A model generated the notes under the pieces. The model ran no database searches, was not told where the DNA came from, and saw nothing but the letters and a program-made list of their open reading frames with translations. This document shows positions 25,201 through 39,002 of a stretch of 64,000 nucleotides of DNA, in pieces (within the stretch, counting starts at the first letter, position 1; every line of letters begins with the position of its first letter). The DNA lies in contig JAHNUO010000006.1 of the NCBI GenBank assembly GCA_019787685.1, forward strand, positions 1,426,001-1,490,000, in the 5' to 3' direction. A program made the translations under genes and the position numbers. This DNA is from Chiua virens. Its lineage: Eukaryota > Basidiomycota > Agaricomycetes > Boletales > Boletaceae.

Positions 25201-28200
25201 ACCCGGCGACTACCAGCGAAAGCACACATTCTTGTGTCGAAGGAACAGGTATGTGTTTAAACATTCTCTTATAAATGGTACATAGTGAAGGTTTCGCAGA
25301 TGAAAGGGACCACGGGTGGGTTCAGATTAATTTTGATCGGGGACCTGCACGAACAGCCTATGCTTCAATTGAACGTGAAACCTTTTGTCTTGATGGCTGA
25401 GGACTGGTCTTCGGCGGTGAGCGTTTCACTACAGGATTTTACTCGTGAAATTGACACTGGAATACAGTTACAAGCATCAGCCGCATTGGAGACGCAGATC
25501 AACTACTGGAATCTTACGAATTCGCACTGGGAACCCTGTATGATTTTCTCATCTTCAGCCCTTTAGGCACTTACGATCTCGCATTAGTGATCGACCCTTG
25601 GAAGTTTACGCTATCGGTAATTTCAGCCAGTTCACCAACTGAGCGGGTTGCGCTGACCGTGGGACGATAGCTAACTAGGGATCAATACTCGAGTGCTCTC
25701 AAGGTCTCTATGGCTGCTCGCGGGCGTCTGGACCTCAATCTTAGCACTACATTTGCCGAGCTTGCATCAACCTCAGTCATTATGTGGGGTAAAGAACGGG
25801 AACTTGCTTTGCAGAAAGATCGTGGAAGTTACGCTCCATATCGAATTCGGAACCGCACAGGATCTCCCCTTTTCATCTGGTCAGATAACGATACCAACAG
25901 TGGGATGCAGGAAAGCGATGTAGTCAAACTTAATCATGATCAGATCATGGACTGGAGATTTGACGACTGGAAGAAGATGCGAGAAGTACGTCAAATTACA
26001 GGTGTCTTCAACTGTGCCCTTACCCACTTTCAGCACGGATCGGCATCCGAGCAACACAACATCGGCGTTCAAATCGTCGGGAAACCCTGGGATGCGCTTC
26101 GAGGCATCCCAGTCAACAAGGAGGGAGAGTTCACGTTCTCGCTGCGACCCCGGATGGAGAAATACACTGATCGTCTGCTGTGTGCTGTGACCGTGGAAGA
26201 CAATGTCAAAATAGTGACGCTGCGCTCAACTTACTTGGTGGAGAACCTGACGTTCTACCCATTGGAAGTCATGCTAGTGGACCACACTGGACATCCAGTG
26301 TATTCGCTGGAAAAGATTGGTTGGTTACTACTGCTTCGCATCCCGGAGTCGTTCCACTCACAATCCCAAAGCTCCCGGCCAAGACTACGCATTGCCCATT
26401 GAGGCTGTTACACAGAACAGAATCAAACTCCAGCCAGATCGTAAGCAGGATGCTCTTGACTTTTTGCTGATACCTATTCATTATCGTTACAGAGGGCTTT
26501 GGTTATCGGTGGTGCTCGTCCTTACGATTCGAGGATGTAGTTGCCAAGAGGTCATTCTCCGTTAGTTGCCCTCACAACGATCAGCGGGAGGCACCTTTCC
26601 GTTTCCAGGCATGGGTGCAGACAGAATCGAACGACCCTACTGCACGGCGAGTTATGTATCCCGTTCCTCGACGCCTTCTAACATACCTTGTAGGAAATCC
26701 CCCAAAATCAGATTGAAACTTCGTGCGCCGATCGAGTTGGAGAACTTGCTGCCCTACAACCTTCAGTACCGTATCTATGACAAAAACGCTGACCAAAATT
26801 GGAAAAGCTACCTACGGAAGGGTGGCGTAATGCCAGTGCACTCAGTGGAACTTGACCATTTGGTGCTATTGAATGTGGAGGTGCAGGATACAGGTGAATA
26901 TACCAAGAACCTTGTGTGCAGTACTAATGGTCAGTGGCAGTCTTTAAGCCAAGTGACTTTGCCATTATCAATACAGACCGTCACTCTGATTTCGATATTG
27001 AATCCCGGTTGTCACTCCGGGATCCAAGTAACCGCAAACTCCTCTTGTGTCTCAATTACATGTACGTGATTACTTTTCCTGCGTGATGCAGGCTACTAAC
27101 TCACTTCGAGTCGATATCCCGAATCCGGTGGGGCTTTCAAAGTCCAGATTTACTGTCCATACCTTGTTTTGAACAAGTCTGGATTGCCTTTCAACATAAA
27201 GACAGCTCGGTCCAATCGTGCTACTTCTTCGTTGGACGTCGCTGGCGATACTCGACAAGGTATGCGCATGGTTGCGATTGATGGTTTCACTTATTCATGT
27301 ACGCCGTAAGATGTCCTCGCCACTCCCGTGCCTTTTTGTAAGTTTTGGTGTTGCAACACTGACTAACACACTGATTGTACCGGTAGTGCTGTCTCATCCT
27401 AACGACAACGCTCACGCGTTTGTATTCAAAGTGGGGGAATCGGGTTGGTCAAATGTATGACACGTTCCATGCAACCTGAGCTTGCAGAAGCGCTGATATT
27501 TTCTGATGTTCCAAGGTATTTAGCTTCGAGGCCCCAGCGGTTGAAGCAGAGATGGTGATCCCATCAGCACAACAAAGGAATGAGGAATACCATCTTGGAT
27601 TATCGTGGACAGAAGGATCGGGAAAATATAAACTGACGAAAGTGATCACGATCTCGCCTAGATTTATGTTTAAGAACAACCTTCCTTTCCCCATTCAATT
27701 CCGCGAATATAAGGGATTACCGCGCGGTCGTGCTGTACTGGATCCAGGAGAACGTATCCCGCTACAAATAATGCAAGCCGGGGAGGACAAACTCCTCACT
27801 ATCGCATACACTGGTCTCAACGCACGATGGTATGCGAACCAGAACAAAAACTCTTGTCAATTTGAACTGAAACTTCGTAGGTCGTGCCCCATCAACATTC
27901 AGGACATTGGAATCATCCATCTTCGAGTCCCGAGAGCATTGGACGACAACCAAACTGACATCGTCACTGCAGATATCAAAATCGACGGGTCAACTATATT
28001 TGTTACCTTCGTGAAAGCAGAGGGATGGCCGTTTGAACTGGAAAACGACAGCGATTATACCTTTTCTGTCTCGCAGTGGGCAAGTTCTGTTCTTGATCCT
28101 GCTTTGCTGTTCCATGACCATATTCAGGATTCAAGTCGAAATGAACTAGAGGTGGTGAAATCCAGCATCCCGCGATATAAACTTGCACCACACTCGATCA

Positions 28201-30873
28201 TGCAATATGCCTGGGATCAACCTGCTTCACGGGAGAAAAAGCTTATGTTAGTGGTTAATGATGCACGTCGCGTGGTTGACATCATGGAAATCGGTGTTCT
28301 CGTGCCGTTCAAATTCCAAGTCCGTCCTCCAATATATTGTTTTGATCTTGTTGACCAGTAGTTTTAGGATCGACGACGAGGGCGTGCCGTATCGCTAGAC
28401 GTTCGGGCGGACAACCTCAAACAAGTGCTACGAATCACTCCGTATGTTGCAGAGCAGAGTCTCTATAAGCCCAAACACCGCACAGGCTCGTTATACCGAT
28501 CTGACACGATAGGAAGCATCGAGGCCTTTGAGGCGGTTTCAGAGGACGCCGCTCCAACGCTCAGGATCGAAGTTGATCTTGCAGGAATAGGAATCTCCTT
28601 CATAAATCGCAAAATGATCGAGGTGGTATATGCCTCATTAGAGTCCTTGCGTTTCGAATACAACAATAGCCCAGTCTCGCAAGCAGTCACCTTATGTTGT
28701 GGCTCTCTTCAAATTGACAACCAACTACATGATGCATTATATCCCGTTCTCCTCCAGCCGAGCCCTGTCTCTAAGGAAACAAGCGGAACGGCAGCCGTTC
28801 CCCCAACAGTTCAAGCCTCTGTGATCTGGCTCAAGGACCAGGGTGAGAAATATTTGAGATTACGAACTGTCATCTTTTTGATGACCTGTATATAGAGCAC
28901 GGTGTCCTGTTCGTCAAGTATTGCTCGATTTTGTTGCAGGCCTTGACAATTGAGGCCGATGAAGATTTTCTCTTCGCGATCTATGATCTCACCCAGTTCA
29001 AAGGTGCTTCGTGGGAGGAAAATGTGGAGGAGTAAGTTGACAACATGCAATTGAACCGTGGCTCATCTGTTCCTCAAGTATCCTGGTACAGTACCCGGAA
29101 ACGATTCCCGACCCGCGTCCCACTGCTCCTGGGCGAGATGTTTATTTTGAAATACTTCAATTGCAGCCCATCCAGTTAACGTTATCTTTCATGCGGACTG
29201 AAAGGGTCAGCAGTGAAGAAAAGTGGGTCTTGGGCAATGCATCATAACGCGCAATCTCTTAATGTTGGTGTAGGTTGAGCATTCGAAACCCGTTAGCGGT
29301 TGTCGTCAACGCATTGACCATGACGCTGGGGAACGTCAACGATGCACCTCTTGAACTCAACGCTCTCGCCATCACGGATATGCGACTAACGATACCCGAA
29401 CTACAAAGTCGTATTACATATCATTATCGTCAAGATGTCTTGCGGCAACTTTACCGCATTCTTGGTTCTGCGGATTTCATTGGGAATCCAGTTGGCCTCT
29501 TTACGAACGTGAGTTCCGGGGTTGCAGACATATTCTACGCGCCATACCACGGCGTTGTCATGCATGGGAACAAGGAGTTGGGTATTGGAATCGCAAAAGT
29601 AACTGACTTGATCTCGTTTTATGGTGGGTGTTCTGACTCAAAGCCCAGGGTGCTGCCAGTTTCGTCAAGAAGACGGTCTTCGGTCTATCAGACAGTGTTA
29701 CCAAATTCACTAGTAGCCTAGGCAAAGGTCAGCCGACTTGAACTTGTTGCCCAACAGATGCTTATGACTCGGCATCAGGGTTGTCCGCTGCCACGTTTGA
29801 TGCGGAATATCAAGCGCAACGTAGGTTGTCACAACGTCGCAATCGACCTCGGCATGCGATGTAAGCAATTAATTTTTTGCTCACCTCACTTTTGTTTCAC
29901 ACCTCTTGCTTAGTTATGGTGTGACCGCGGGAGGTGAAGCACTCGCCACTAGCGTTGTCAGTGCAGTGGAGGGCATCGTGGTATACCAAATGGATCACCT
30001 ACACTCTAAGCATTACTTAAGAATTTCTAGACGAAGCCCATCCAGGGAGCAGAAACGGAAGGCGCCATCGGATTTTTCAAAGGCATAGGCAAGGGCTTGG
30101 TTGGGTACGCATACATTCGACGTCGCGATAGCAGCGATTGATGCATGACTACAGCGCACTGACTAAACCTGCGGTCGGCGTGTTTGATCTCGCGTCCAAT
30201 GTCTCCGAAGGTAAGACAATTCTTGGTTTGCCGTTCGCTTGTGATTGTTGATGCCGCCTAGGGATTCGGAACACCACGACTGTTTTCGATAAGCCAGAGA
30301 GGGATCGTGTTAGACCGGTGAGTAGCTGTGAATCCTCAAAATTTTCAGAGCAGGGACTCATGGACGTCATTCATTCAAGCCAAGACACGTCCCTCCGGAC
30401 GGTGTGTTAGTGGTACGTGTGACGACATAGTTTGCTCAATTGGCGCTCAGAAAACATGGACCTTTTAGCCTTTTTCGAGTCGGGAGGCACTCGGCCAGTA
30501 TTGGATGAGAGATCTGGAACAAGGTGCTTACAGGGACGAATGCTATGTCGCACACATTGGTAAGTGTCAAACTGGGCTTACGTTGTAAATATTGAAAATC
30601 TGGACAGACCTCGCAGGTGGCGACCATGTTGTCCTATTGACCTCTGCAAGAGTGCTCTCGTTCTGGTCCAAGAGATTACGCCTAGATTGGGACTTGGCTC
30701 TGACCATGGTGCAGGGTGTCACAACCGAGGACAACGGTATACGATTTTCTCACAAGTCAGGCAAAGACCACGACAAGTTTGTATTGATACCTGACAAGCA
30801 CGCACAAGTGTGGTTCTTTGCACAAATTGCATCCGTAGTGAAAGCATTCAACAACAGACGCAGAATAGACTAG
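19243..30873 (+). CDS. VPS13: VPS13 bridge-like lipid transfer protein
   Basis: A very long gene with roughly 40 short introns. The start at 19243 (MWWLDPGKEVLNVVFNRILA) and YVENLDMNQVNYGIAQGQLK form the chorein-N domain. Long extended beta-rich regions follow. The VAB region has repeated core blocks such as YRIRNRTGSPLFIWSDN, LENLLPYNLQYRIYDKN and FKNNLPFPIQFREYKGLP. The ATG-C like region contains GNPVGLFTNVSSGVADIFYA, and the C-terminal PH-like domain ends VVKAFNNRRRID. Vps13 forms a hydrophobic groove that moves phospholipids between organelles at contact sites. I found no frameshift in the exons I followed, unlike several neighbours. Convergent with the DENN gene. Confidence 0.95.
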
Positions 30874-31109
30874 AATGCAATGGATAGATCGGACTGGATA
30901 GCTTTTCGTCCGTGACATGTAGAATCCTTGTACTACGCAGTAGTAAGTAGAAATGTGACATACGCGTGGAAGTCGAACATGCGAGATATTATGGACAAAT
31001 ACGAATAACTTTCGCGAAAAGAGTGGGTGGAAGAAAGGATCGGAGGGTTAGCGCATTCCAATGATGAGATAATGATATATCAACGTTTGGGTATATTCTG
31101 ATCAATGAG

Positions 31110-34100
31110 CTAATCAGCTGCCTGGCGTGTGCGTACTGCGAAACCGCGCGCATTTGGCACAGCAGTGATGTCAGACAAGGTTGGGCTAGCCTGCGGTGCT
31201 GTAGTCGCAATGCTAGAAAGCCGCGACCTCACAGGTAACTCGGTATATTCTGTCACATGTCTTTTCTCCATGGTATAATCCTGGTCCGTGGATGTCCCAG
31301 AGTCGTCAGACTCGTGTTGCTTTTTGCTCTCAAAACTTCCGCAGCTGTCACGCGGACTCGCAGAGTAGGCACTCTGGAACTCGGTATCAGACTCATCCGT
31401 CATGGCTGGCGTCAAGACAGGAGTGATAGGCGCAGGAGATGGCGCGGAAGGAGAAAGCGCGGTCAAGGATGCTCCAGATGCAACCTTCCGAACCAACTGT
31501 TCCACCGATGGTTGGGCTGTTTCCACGGCGGGTGTCAAGGGATCAGTACTCTCCATCTCGGATTCGAGTTGTGGCGGGATCTTGCACTCTGGTTGTGCGG
31601 GTGAACCATCGTGCGGAGTAGCCGATTCTCGGGGCGTCGCTGAGGCGGCAGTGTCGATAGAACGGCGTGTAATAGTTTCAGTGCCAGTGCGATTTGTGGA
31701 CATCGTATCACTACGTTCACGGCGCTTCGCCTTGATGGCGGGGTTGTTTACGAGCTTGGGACCTCGTGGTGGGCGTGGGCGGCCAGGAAGAGCAGCATCC
31801 GAACTCTCATCACCACGCTCATCAGTTGCATAGTCGGATCCAGTTCTTCTGTGACTTGCGGTCCTCTTCTTCCACTCCAGGATGTTTTCCGATGCCAATG
31901 CCGTCTCCAACTGCCAGGCAGAGCGAATGAGTCAGTAGCGAAACTGAGAGTGAGATACCCACTGACCTTCTGTTGGATTTGCAAGACCTTTTGCGCAATT
32001 TTATCGCTGCGTTCACTGATACCTTCATCAACAGCCATCATGCCATCTTGTACAGTTTCGCTTTGCGTCGCCGAGAACCTCTTCTTCTTTGTGGCTGATA
32101 CTGGGGCCTCTTCTTCCTCAGCGATGGTATCCGTCTCCCTCTCGGGTTTGCTGGCAACCAAGGTATCGTCCATACCGCGTTCGTAGGCCTCTGCAAGAGT
32201 CGACTCCGTGCCGAAGCTGCGTAGCCGAGATCCCGTACTCTCCTGAGTCGTACTCTTCACGGCATCGCTGGCGCGTCTCGAACGTGTTCCACTGGCAGAC
32301 CTTGCGGAAGCGGACATGCGTGAAGCAGGCCGGGACGAAATCTCCCCGCCGTAGTCAGATTCATCGACGTCGACAGCCATGGATGCGAGTGCACGCTCGA
32401 TCTGTGCCTCCACTTCAGCAACCATTTCTGCGCGTTCTTGTTCCATGCGTTCCATCGTGTCCCGCATCCGTTCTAGTTCGATCATCGCCTCTTTGTGTGC
32501 GCGCTCAGTATCCGACAATCCTGAAGACATGGTCTTATGAATGATTTGCCGACAAACTGATAAAATGTACTCACGATTCTGAAGCTTGGCTTTTTCTGCT
32601 GCTGTCAGAGTGACGAGTCCACTCAGCCTCTTTGTCTCCCTCTGCTCTTTCCCGATCTTGCCCCTCAACTGTTCTGCCTCCACACTTAATTTCTCAGCAT
32701 ACTGCTCAAAGGTTACGAATTTGTCCCTCCATAGGTCTGCCTCAGTCATGAGGAAATTGAGGCGACGAGAGAGTCGGCCAATCCTTGTCTCGAGGTCATC
32801 CCGCGCATCAACGAAGGCCGTGGCACGTTTGCGAATGGAAAGCTGAATGTGCTGTTCGGCAACAGTGAGTTGAGGTAGACGACGAGCGGTACCGAACGAA
32901 GAGAGGCGCTTGAAAAGGGAAGGTTTCTTGAACTAGAAGCCAGTTAATATGACACTCGGCGTGTCCAAAATGAGCCAATTCACCTTGTCTTCGAGCACAG
33001 CATCAAATGCCTGAATGATACGTGTAGAATGCCACCATTCCGGTGGTTTGATGGTATCGGCGACAGCAGCCATCTCTCCGCCCCTCTTTGCCTGAACTTT
33101 ACATACCGGACGGAACCGACCGGCTGGGAAAGCTTCTTTGAACTCACTGCCATCGAGATAACGATATCAGATAACGAAACAAAGAAATCATGATTGGACG
33201 TACGATGGTACGCTATGGTCTGGATGATAGTGAGGCTCGAAGGCGGTGAGCAGTCGCTGTCTGTACTTCTCTCGCTGCTGCTTGGTAGAGACAATGCCGG
33301 GTGGTGGCGAGGGGCAGCTCAGGTAATTGATGTCCCTATAAGCAGGGTGACAATGATGTGAGAAATTGAAGGAACCGACAAAAAGGCGACTTACAGGTCA
33401 ACTACACAAACCTCAGGCGTGGGTCGCACGCTGTACCTGGCCTCAGTTGCTAGACCCAAGATCCATGGACCAGGGTCGTCGATGTATATCTTAGCATCAC
33501 GTGCATGGACTGCTGACAGGGCAATGCCATTCCAACCCCGCAATTCAACGAGATATTTGATGGTGGACACGGCGATCTGTATCGAAGGCGAAGCTGAAGA
33601 CCAAGTACAGAAAAGAAGCTGGTCACTCACCCCGAGCATCGCAGGATATCGAGAAAAGAACAGGACACGACCAGTGGGAGCCAACGCGATCTTGGGGAGA
33701 TAAGTTGAGGGCGGACTAATGCCGAAGACGGAGATGTACGCACCTCACACACAGTCAAGACATTATCGATGTTCAGACATTTGAATAATGGCCACATGGT
33801 GAAGTTGATGTCAACCAACCCCCTGCCGAAATCAAGGCCGCCAGGGAACCTTGCAATGACCTCGAGACTTGTATCCTCGCTGTGACTTCCGGATGCACTA
33901 GCTGATGAGCGACCAGCGAGAGGGGTAAGGGAAGCATCAAGCTTGATGAGTTCGCCTGCACGTGGAGCGGGATGCGCAAGGATCTTCGAGATCTGCAGGG
34001 TATGAGACTGAACGTCCTTGGAGAAGCGTGCCCAAGAGAGTGTAAGATAATCCCTCATGAGGTCATAGATGGGGTGACGAGATACGAGTGCTATGTCAAC

Positions 34101-35553
34101 ACAAGTCAGGTACGTGACGGCAAGTCTGAAGAAAAACACTCACACAAGGCGTATGGAAGCCAAAAGACGGTGTCGCCTGGGAGGAAAAGGGTGCTCTCAC
34201 CAGGGCCGTGGCCACCGACAGTACTGGCGACGTCAAAGTCGCTCTCACTGATTGCGGCATCGGTCTCGGCACCCTCGCCGTCAGTTTCGCCGTCGGTTCC
34301 AGGCCATGGACCGCGCGCGCTGCGTTTGCCTACACGGCGGGAAGGTTCTCCAGCGGAGTTGCCCGTGGACCCATGGCCGATGGAAGAGCGCAAAACCTTG
34401 AGGCGAGAAGCAACCAAAGACTGAGCGCTCTCCTTTCTGACGCGGCCGGCCTCGAGTGTCCTTCGGATAGCTGCACTCCTCTCTGCGTCGGCATGACTCC
34501 AAACAGTCAAGCACACGCCATGGTACGTGATGGTACCACTGCTACCGACACCGACCGCGGCTTGCTTCTCGTAGATGGGAGAGGCAGAGGCGGAAGGCGG
34601 AGCGAGTACGGAGGAGGGGCCAAGATAAGCGGAGGAAGGACGGGCGTTGGCAAATGGGTCGTCTGTATAGGGATAAGTGAATGTGGGCGCGGCCGAGGAA
34701 CGATCGGCGGTAAGAACAGAGCCTCTCAACAAGCCAATGTCAGGGGGGGCTGGGGCAAGCGGGGTAGAGGGAGCGGGAAGAGTGAACGTGAACGTATGAA
34801 TGGTGCTCGCAGGCTGCAGAGTGGAAGCGATGATCTCGACCTCGCGAGTGAACGAAAGCTGGGGACGCGGGGTGAGATGGGGAGGATGAAAAAGAGAGAT
34901 ACGGGTACCTTGAGAGCCTTGGACAACATCTTGCCGACTTCCGCCTTTGAGAGCGCGCCTGCACCCTTGAGTACCTCGGTGGGTTCACCCTTGGCGTTCT
35001 TTTTCTTCTTCTTGCCACCGCCGGCACCTGGAGAGACGGTGCTGCCGAGAACCTCTGGTCGCCACCAGCGGGCGACGGCGCCCTCAGAATGGTGGAGACC
35101 GAGGATGGCATCAGGGTCAGCGAGGGTCCAAGTGTGAGGACTTTTTGGGAGGCCAGATACGAGGTAGAGGGAGGTGAGGGGGAGAGTGGGGATGTGTTGG
35201 GTGGGAGTGTTTGGGACCGAACGGGTTGAGAGGATGGAAGTCCTGTTGGAGGCGGGGATGGGCTCCATGGACTTTCTGTGAGAGACGCCGAGGATGCGAG
35301 AAGCCTTGTCGACGTGACGAACGACTGGCTGGTTGTTGTTGGTCTTTTCCTCGGGAGGGGGAGAGACGGTGATGTAGTCAAGCTCGTCTGCAAGGGGCAA
35401 AGGAGGAGCGCTGGTAGCGGACTTGATAGAAGATTTGCGAGAGATGGATTGATCCGAAACTCTCGTTTTAAGCTTCTTCTCCCCCGTAGAAGGCGACGCC
35501 GAAACGGCGGGTGGTTGGACAGACGGTCGTCTGGGTTGTTTGGCAAGACTCAT
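31110..35553 (-). CDS. DENN-domain protein (Rab GTPase exchange factor family)
   Basis: Starts MSLAKQPRRPSVQPPAV at 35553. A low-complexity N-terminus leads to a broken uDENN segment (TSLYLVSGLPKSPHTWTL, ITYHGVCLTVWSHADAERSA). The central cDENN follows with FTMWPLFKCLNIDNVLTVCE, IALAPTGRVLFFSRYPAML and VSTIKYLVELRGWNGIALSA. A dDENN-like part, a coiled coil (AEQLRGKIGKEQRETKRL; DTERAHKEAMIELERM) and a long Ser/Thr-rich disordered tail complete it. DENN proteins promote GDP release on Rab GTPases in membrane traffic; the Rab partner cannot be told from sequence. Around ten introns. It lies 82 bp downstream of the epimerase gene, same strand. Confidence 0.85.
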
Positions 35554-35635
35554 GTCATAGAAAATCAAACGAGCGACAATGTTGGTTGAAAAAAAAAACG
35601 GTCTAAGTTCCAGGGGCGTATCGACGCTCGCTTAA

Positions 35636-36711
35636 TTACGACGGGTTGATCCTCCGCTCCTCGTGGATGACAGAAATAACTTGCTGCCCAATCCACGTTC
35701 GCCCCGGTTCCACTTTCGCGAACCCTCTCACATGGCCCGGCTCGACACACACATATCTCTCCCTACTCAGAAAGTCAGCGATGACCATCGTCGACATCGA
35801 ACCACTTACCATCCCCCCTCCTCCATGTCCGACATCTTCCTTCCCGCGACCTCCTGTGGGTTCCACACCACCACATCCTTCAGTCCCTCCACCTTGATCT
35901 CCACCCCTCCTCCAGGCCAGGTCACCTCGTACTTTTGCGCCGCATTTTCGTACACAGAGTCCGTAAATCTCCGCACGTCCACCCCTGCCCTCGTCTCCGT
36001 CTTGGCCGTGTTTCGTCCCTCCTCTGTCGCCTCTGTCTTGTCGTAATACTTGTTGCTCTGTAACGGAAACACCAGCACCTCGTCCGCCGGCGCGCGAATG
36101 TAGTTGTGGAACAGTGCCTGGAACTCAAGATTGTCCGGCGGATACGCGCTCGATGTGGATGTATTCGTCACATGTAGATCCGTACTCAACTCGTGCTCCG
36201 CGAGTGTCACCACATACGCAAGGTGGAACGATCGATCATACATTGCCTTGATGTGTGGCGTCGGATCCAATGCTGTTCAGATATCCCTCAGCACGATTCA
36301 GTTGGCAGTCCGTATAACTTGAATCGCTCACTCAAACGGACAGATACACCTGATGCGTTGTCCATGACGACGCTGTCAAACGACCACACTTGGTTTCTCG
36401 CGAAGCCATGCTGGCTCAGCCGCGCATGCTCAGGGTGGCTAGGTGCACCGAAACATGGAAACACAACCGGGATGCCCCCTCGAACGGGCTTGGATCCGTC
36501 AACTGCTGCCTTGGACGACACGAACAATCTTTCGGCAGGGTCCGGGTTAGAGAGTGTGCCAGCCTTCCAAGAGATGACGGTGGCACCGTAAAAGAGGAGC
36601 TCGGCCGATCCACCCTACATAGATCAGTCGATAAATAGACAGCAATATCGATATAAATCTTGCCTTGAGATGAGTGAGGATGAGACGATCAGAAAGTTGT
36701 TGTACGGGCAT
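35636..36711 (-). CDS. Glucose-6-phosphate 1-epimerase (aldose-1-epimerase family)
   Basis: Exon 1 is MPVQQLSDRLILTHLK; the next exon starts GGSAELLFYGATVISWKAGT. Family blocks follow: RGGIPVVFPCFGAPSHPEHA, QHGFARNQVWSFDSV, LHVTNTSTSS, LEFQALFHNYI and WNPQEVAGRKMSDMEEGGW, ending RYVCVEPGHVRGFAKVEPG...RINPS. The active-site His (HGFAR) and the Arg/Gly loop (RGGIPVVFP) are present. Enzymes like yeast Ymr099c interconvert the alpha and beta anomers of glucose-6-phosphate in the cytosol. Intron 1 (36615-36663) is GC-AG. Divergent from the PP2A scaffold gene, 98 bp between starts. Confidence 0.92.
36615..36663 (-). other. GC-AG intron in the glucose-6-phosphate epimerase gene
   Basis: Donor CTCAAG|GCAAGA and acceptor ATGTAG on the minus strand. 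The join gives THLK-GGSAELLFYG in frame; no GT donor does. Confidence 0.8.
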
Positions 36712-36809
36712 GGTAGTGGCCTGTGGCTGAGGCGCAGGGTTTCTTATGTGGCGTCCCTCGTATACTCATTCTGCTACTCGTCACTCGACTCAACGTTCCA
36801 CTCAACACA

Positions 36810-39002
36810 ATGGATTCGTCCTTCAACTTAGAAGACGTTGGTCTCTCTTTACCCATCCATCCAATGCACTCATCAATCTCTCCAGATCGCTCCGATTGCC
36901 GTCTTAATGGACGAGCTTCGGTCAGAAGACGTTCAATTGAGGCTCAACGCCATCCATAGCATACCCACCATAGCCCTCGCGCTAGGCCCAGATCGCACCC
37001 GGGATGAGCTCGTCCCTTTCCTTCAGGACTCGGTCGATGACGAGGACGAGGTCTTGTTGGCCTTGGCAGAGGAGCTTGGTCGAAATTTCGAAGAGTACAT
37101 CGGTGGGCCGCAGTATGCTCACGTTTTGCTGGGTCCTTTAGAGAATCTTTCCGCCGTAGAGGAAACCTTGGTTAGGGACAAGGTATTTCCTCGCTTTCAC
37201 TCCGTCGTCGTCCGCTTCCCTCATCCTCCCGTCACAAGGCAGCGGAATCTATCTCCAAGATAGCTGCCATTTTATCAACTTCCCAGATAGAAGAATGCTA
37301 CATCCCTCTCTTAAAACGCTTGTCACAGGGCGAATGGTTCACCTCCCGGACTTCCTCCGCTGCACTTTATTCGCCGGTCTACCTCAACGTGTCGCCTGCC
37401 ATCCAGGACGAACTGAGAAAAGGTTTCGCCGCCCTTGGCGCGGATGATACACCCATGGTTCGACGCGCTGCTGCACGGTGGCTTGGCGTGCGTGTCTCTG
37501 TTCCGCTTTCTACCACTTTCTAACGCTGGTCTCCCCAGGCTCTGGTGAAGAACCTCTCCAAGCAGCACGTGCTCTCCGATGGTCTCCCAGTTTACCGCAG
37601 ACTTCAGTCTGATGATCAGGATTCCGTCCGTCTATTGACGGTAGAAGATCTGATCATCATCGCCCAGCAGCTTACTCCACCCGAGGTCAAGGAACAGCTC
37701 TTGAAACAAATAAGACACAGCATTGCCGATAAGAGTTGGAGGGTACGGTACATGGCTGCCACACACTTCAATGAGGTTCGTCATCCTGAGAATCATGTGA
37801 TGACCAAAAAATGACAAACCATCTTCTCGTAGCTCGCCGAAGCTGTTGGCGCAGAACTGGTCAGAGAGGAGTTGATCGGGCAGTATGTTCAGTTATTGAA
37901 AGACAACGAAGCAGAAGTGCGGACCGCCGCTGCCGGTCAGATCCCGGGTACTGTTGCGATTTACATTTTGGCATATCGCCCGCATTGATTCAGCTCAATT
38001 CCCAGGGTTCTCTAAGCTCCTTGAAAGAGACGTTATCTTGGCGCGTGTCGTTCCCTGCGTGCGGGACTTGTCCCACGACACATCGCAACACGTCAGAGCC
38101 GCTCTCGCGAACCAGATTAGTGGACTAGCACCACTTCTTGGCCGTGAAGCAACTGTCGAACATCTGCTCCCCTTATTCCTCCATCTACTGAAGGATGAGT
38201 TCCCCGAGGTTCGCCTGAACGTCATCAGCAAACTTGAGACAGTTAACGGTGGTATGAGCAACGTCGACAACACGTTTGGACATTCCAGCCTGACTCAGCT
38301 TTCTTCTAGTAATTGACATCGAACTCTTGTCGGACAGTCTCTTGCCTGCCATCATCGAACTGGCGGAAGACAAGTCGTGGCGCGTTCGGCAGGCAATCAT
38401 CGAATACATTCCCCTTCTTGCGACACAACTGGGGAAGTCATTCTTTGACGAGCGACTCGGAAACTTATGCATGTCCTGGTTGGGGGACACCGTATTCAGC
38501 ATACGTGAAGCTGCCACGATGAACCTCAAGAAACTGACAGAAGTTTTCGGCGTCGATTGGGCCAAGGTCGCCATTGTCCCAAGGTCGTAGGCATGGGTCA
38601 ACATCCCAATTACCTGTACCGGATGACTACGGTGCAAGCTATCACGGTTCGTTGTTGCCGCTACAAATTAAACACTGCTAAAACACCTTCCAGACCATTT
38701 CACCTTCTTTGACCCTGCCCATCGTCCAAGCAGAGATCATATCTCCCCTACTACAACTCGCTGTTGACCCAATCCCCAACATAAGATTCAATGTTGCCAA
38801 GGCTTTGGAGGCTCTGGCAACTTCGTTTGGGGACACTCCCGAGGGTAGAGAGTTTATACAGCAGAAAATCTTCCCCGTCCTGGAACAGCAAAAGAACGAT
38901 GGAGACGCTGATGTTCGGTACTTCTCCACGCGTGCACTGCAGAAGGCGTTGACATTGCTAGAAAAGTCTGGTAGGGACTTTCACTCCGCGCCTCGTGCCT
39001 GA
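36810..39002 (+). CDS. TPD3: Protein phosphatase 2A scaffold subunit A (PR65/Tpd3)
   Basis: Exon 1 encodes MDSSFNLED and exon 2 [20 protein letters not shown]. The rest is a chain of HEAT repeats: [87 protein letters not shown] and [18 protein letters not shown]65 holds the catalytic C subunit and one regulatory B subunit, forming the PP2A holoenzyme. One base is missing in the CCC at 38578-38580 (VAIVP then [15 protein letters not shown] in another frame). Several short introns. The arrangement of repeats leaves little doubt. Confidence 0.94.

Noticed and set aside
34208..35137. A 309-codon open frame on the plus strand
   Set aside because: It overlaps the DENN gene in reverse and is Gly/Arg-rich low complexity with no family pattern.
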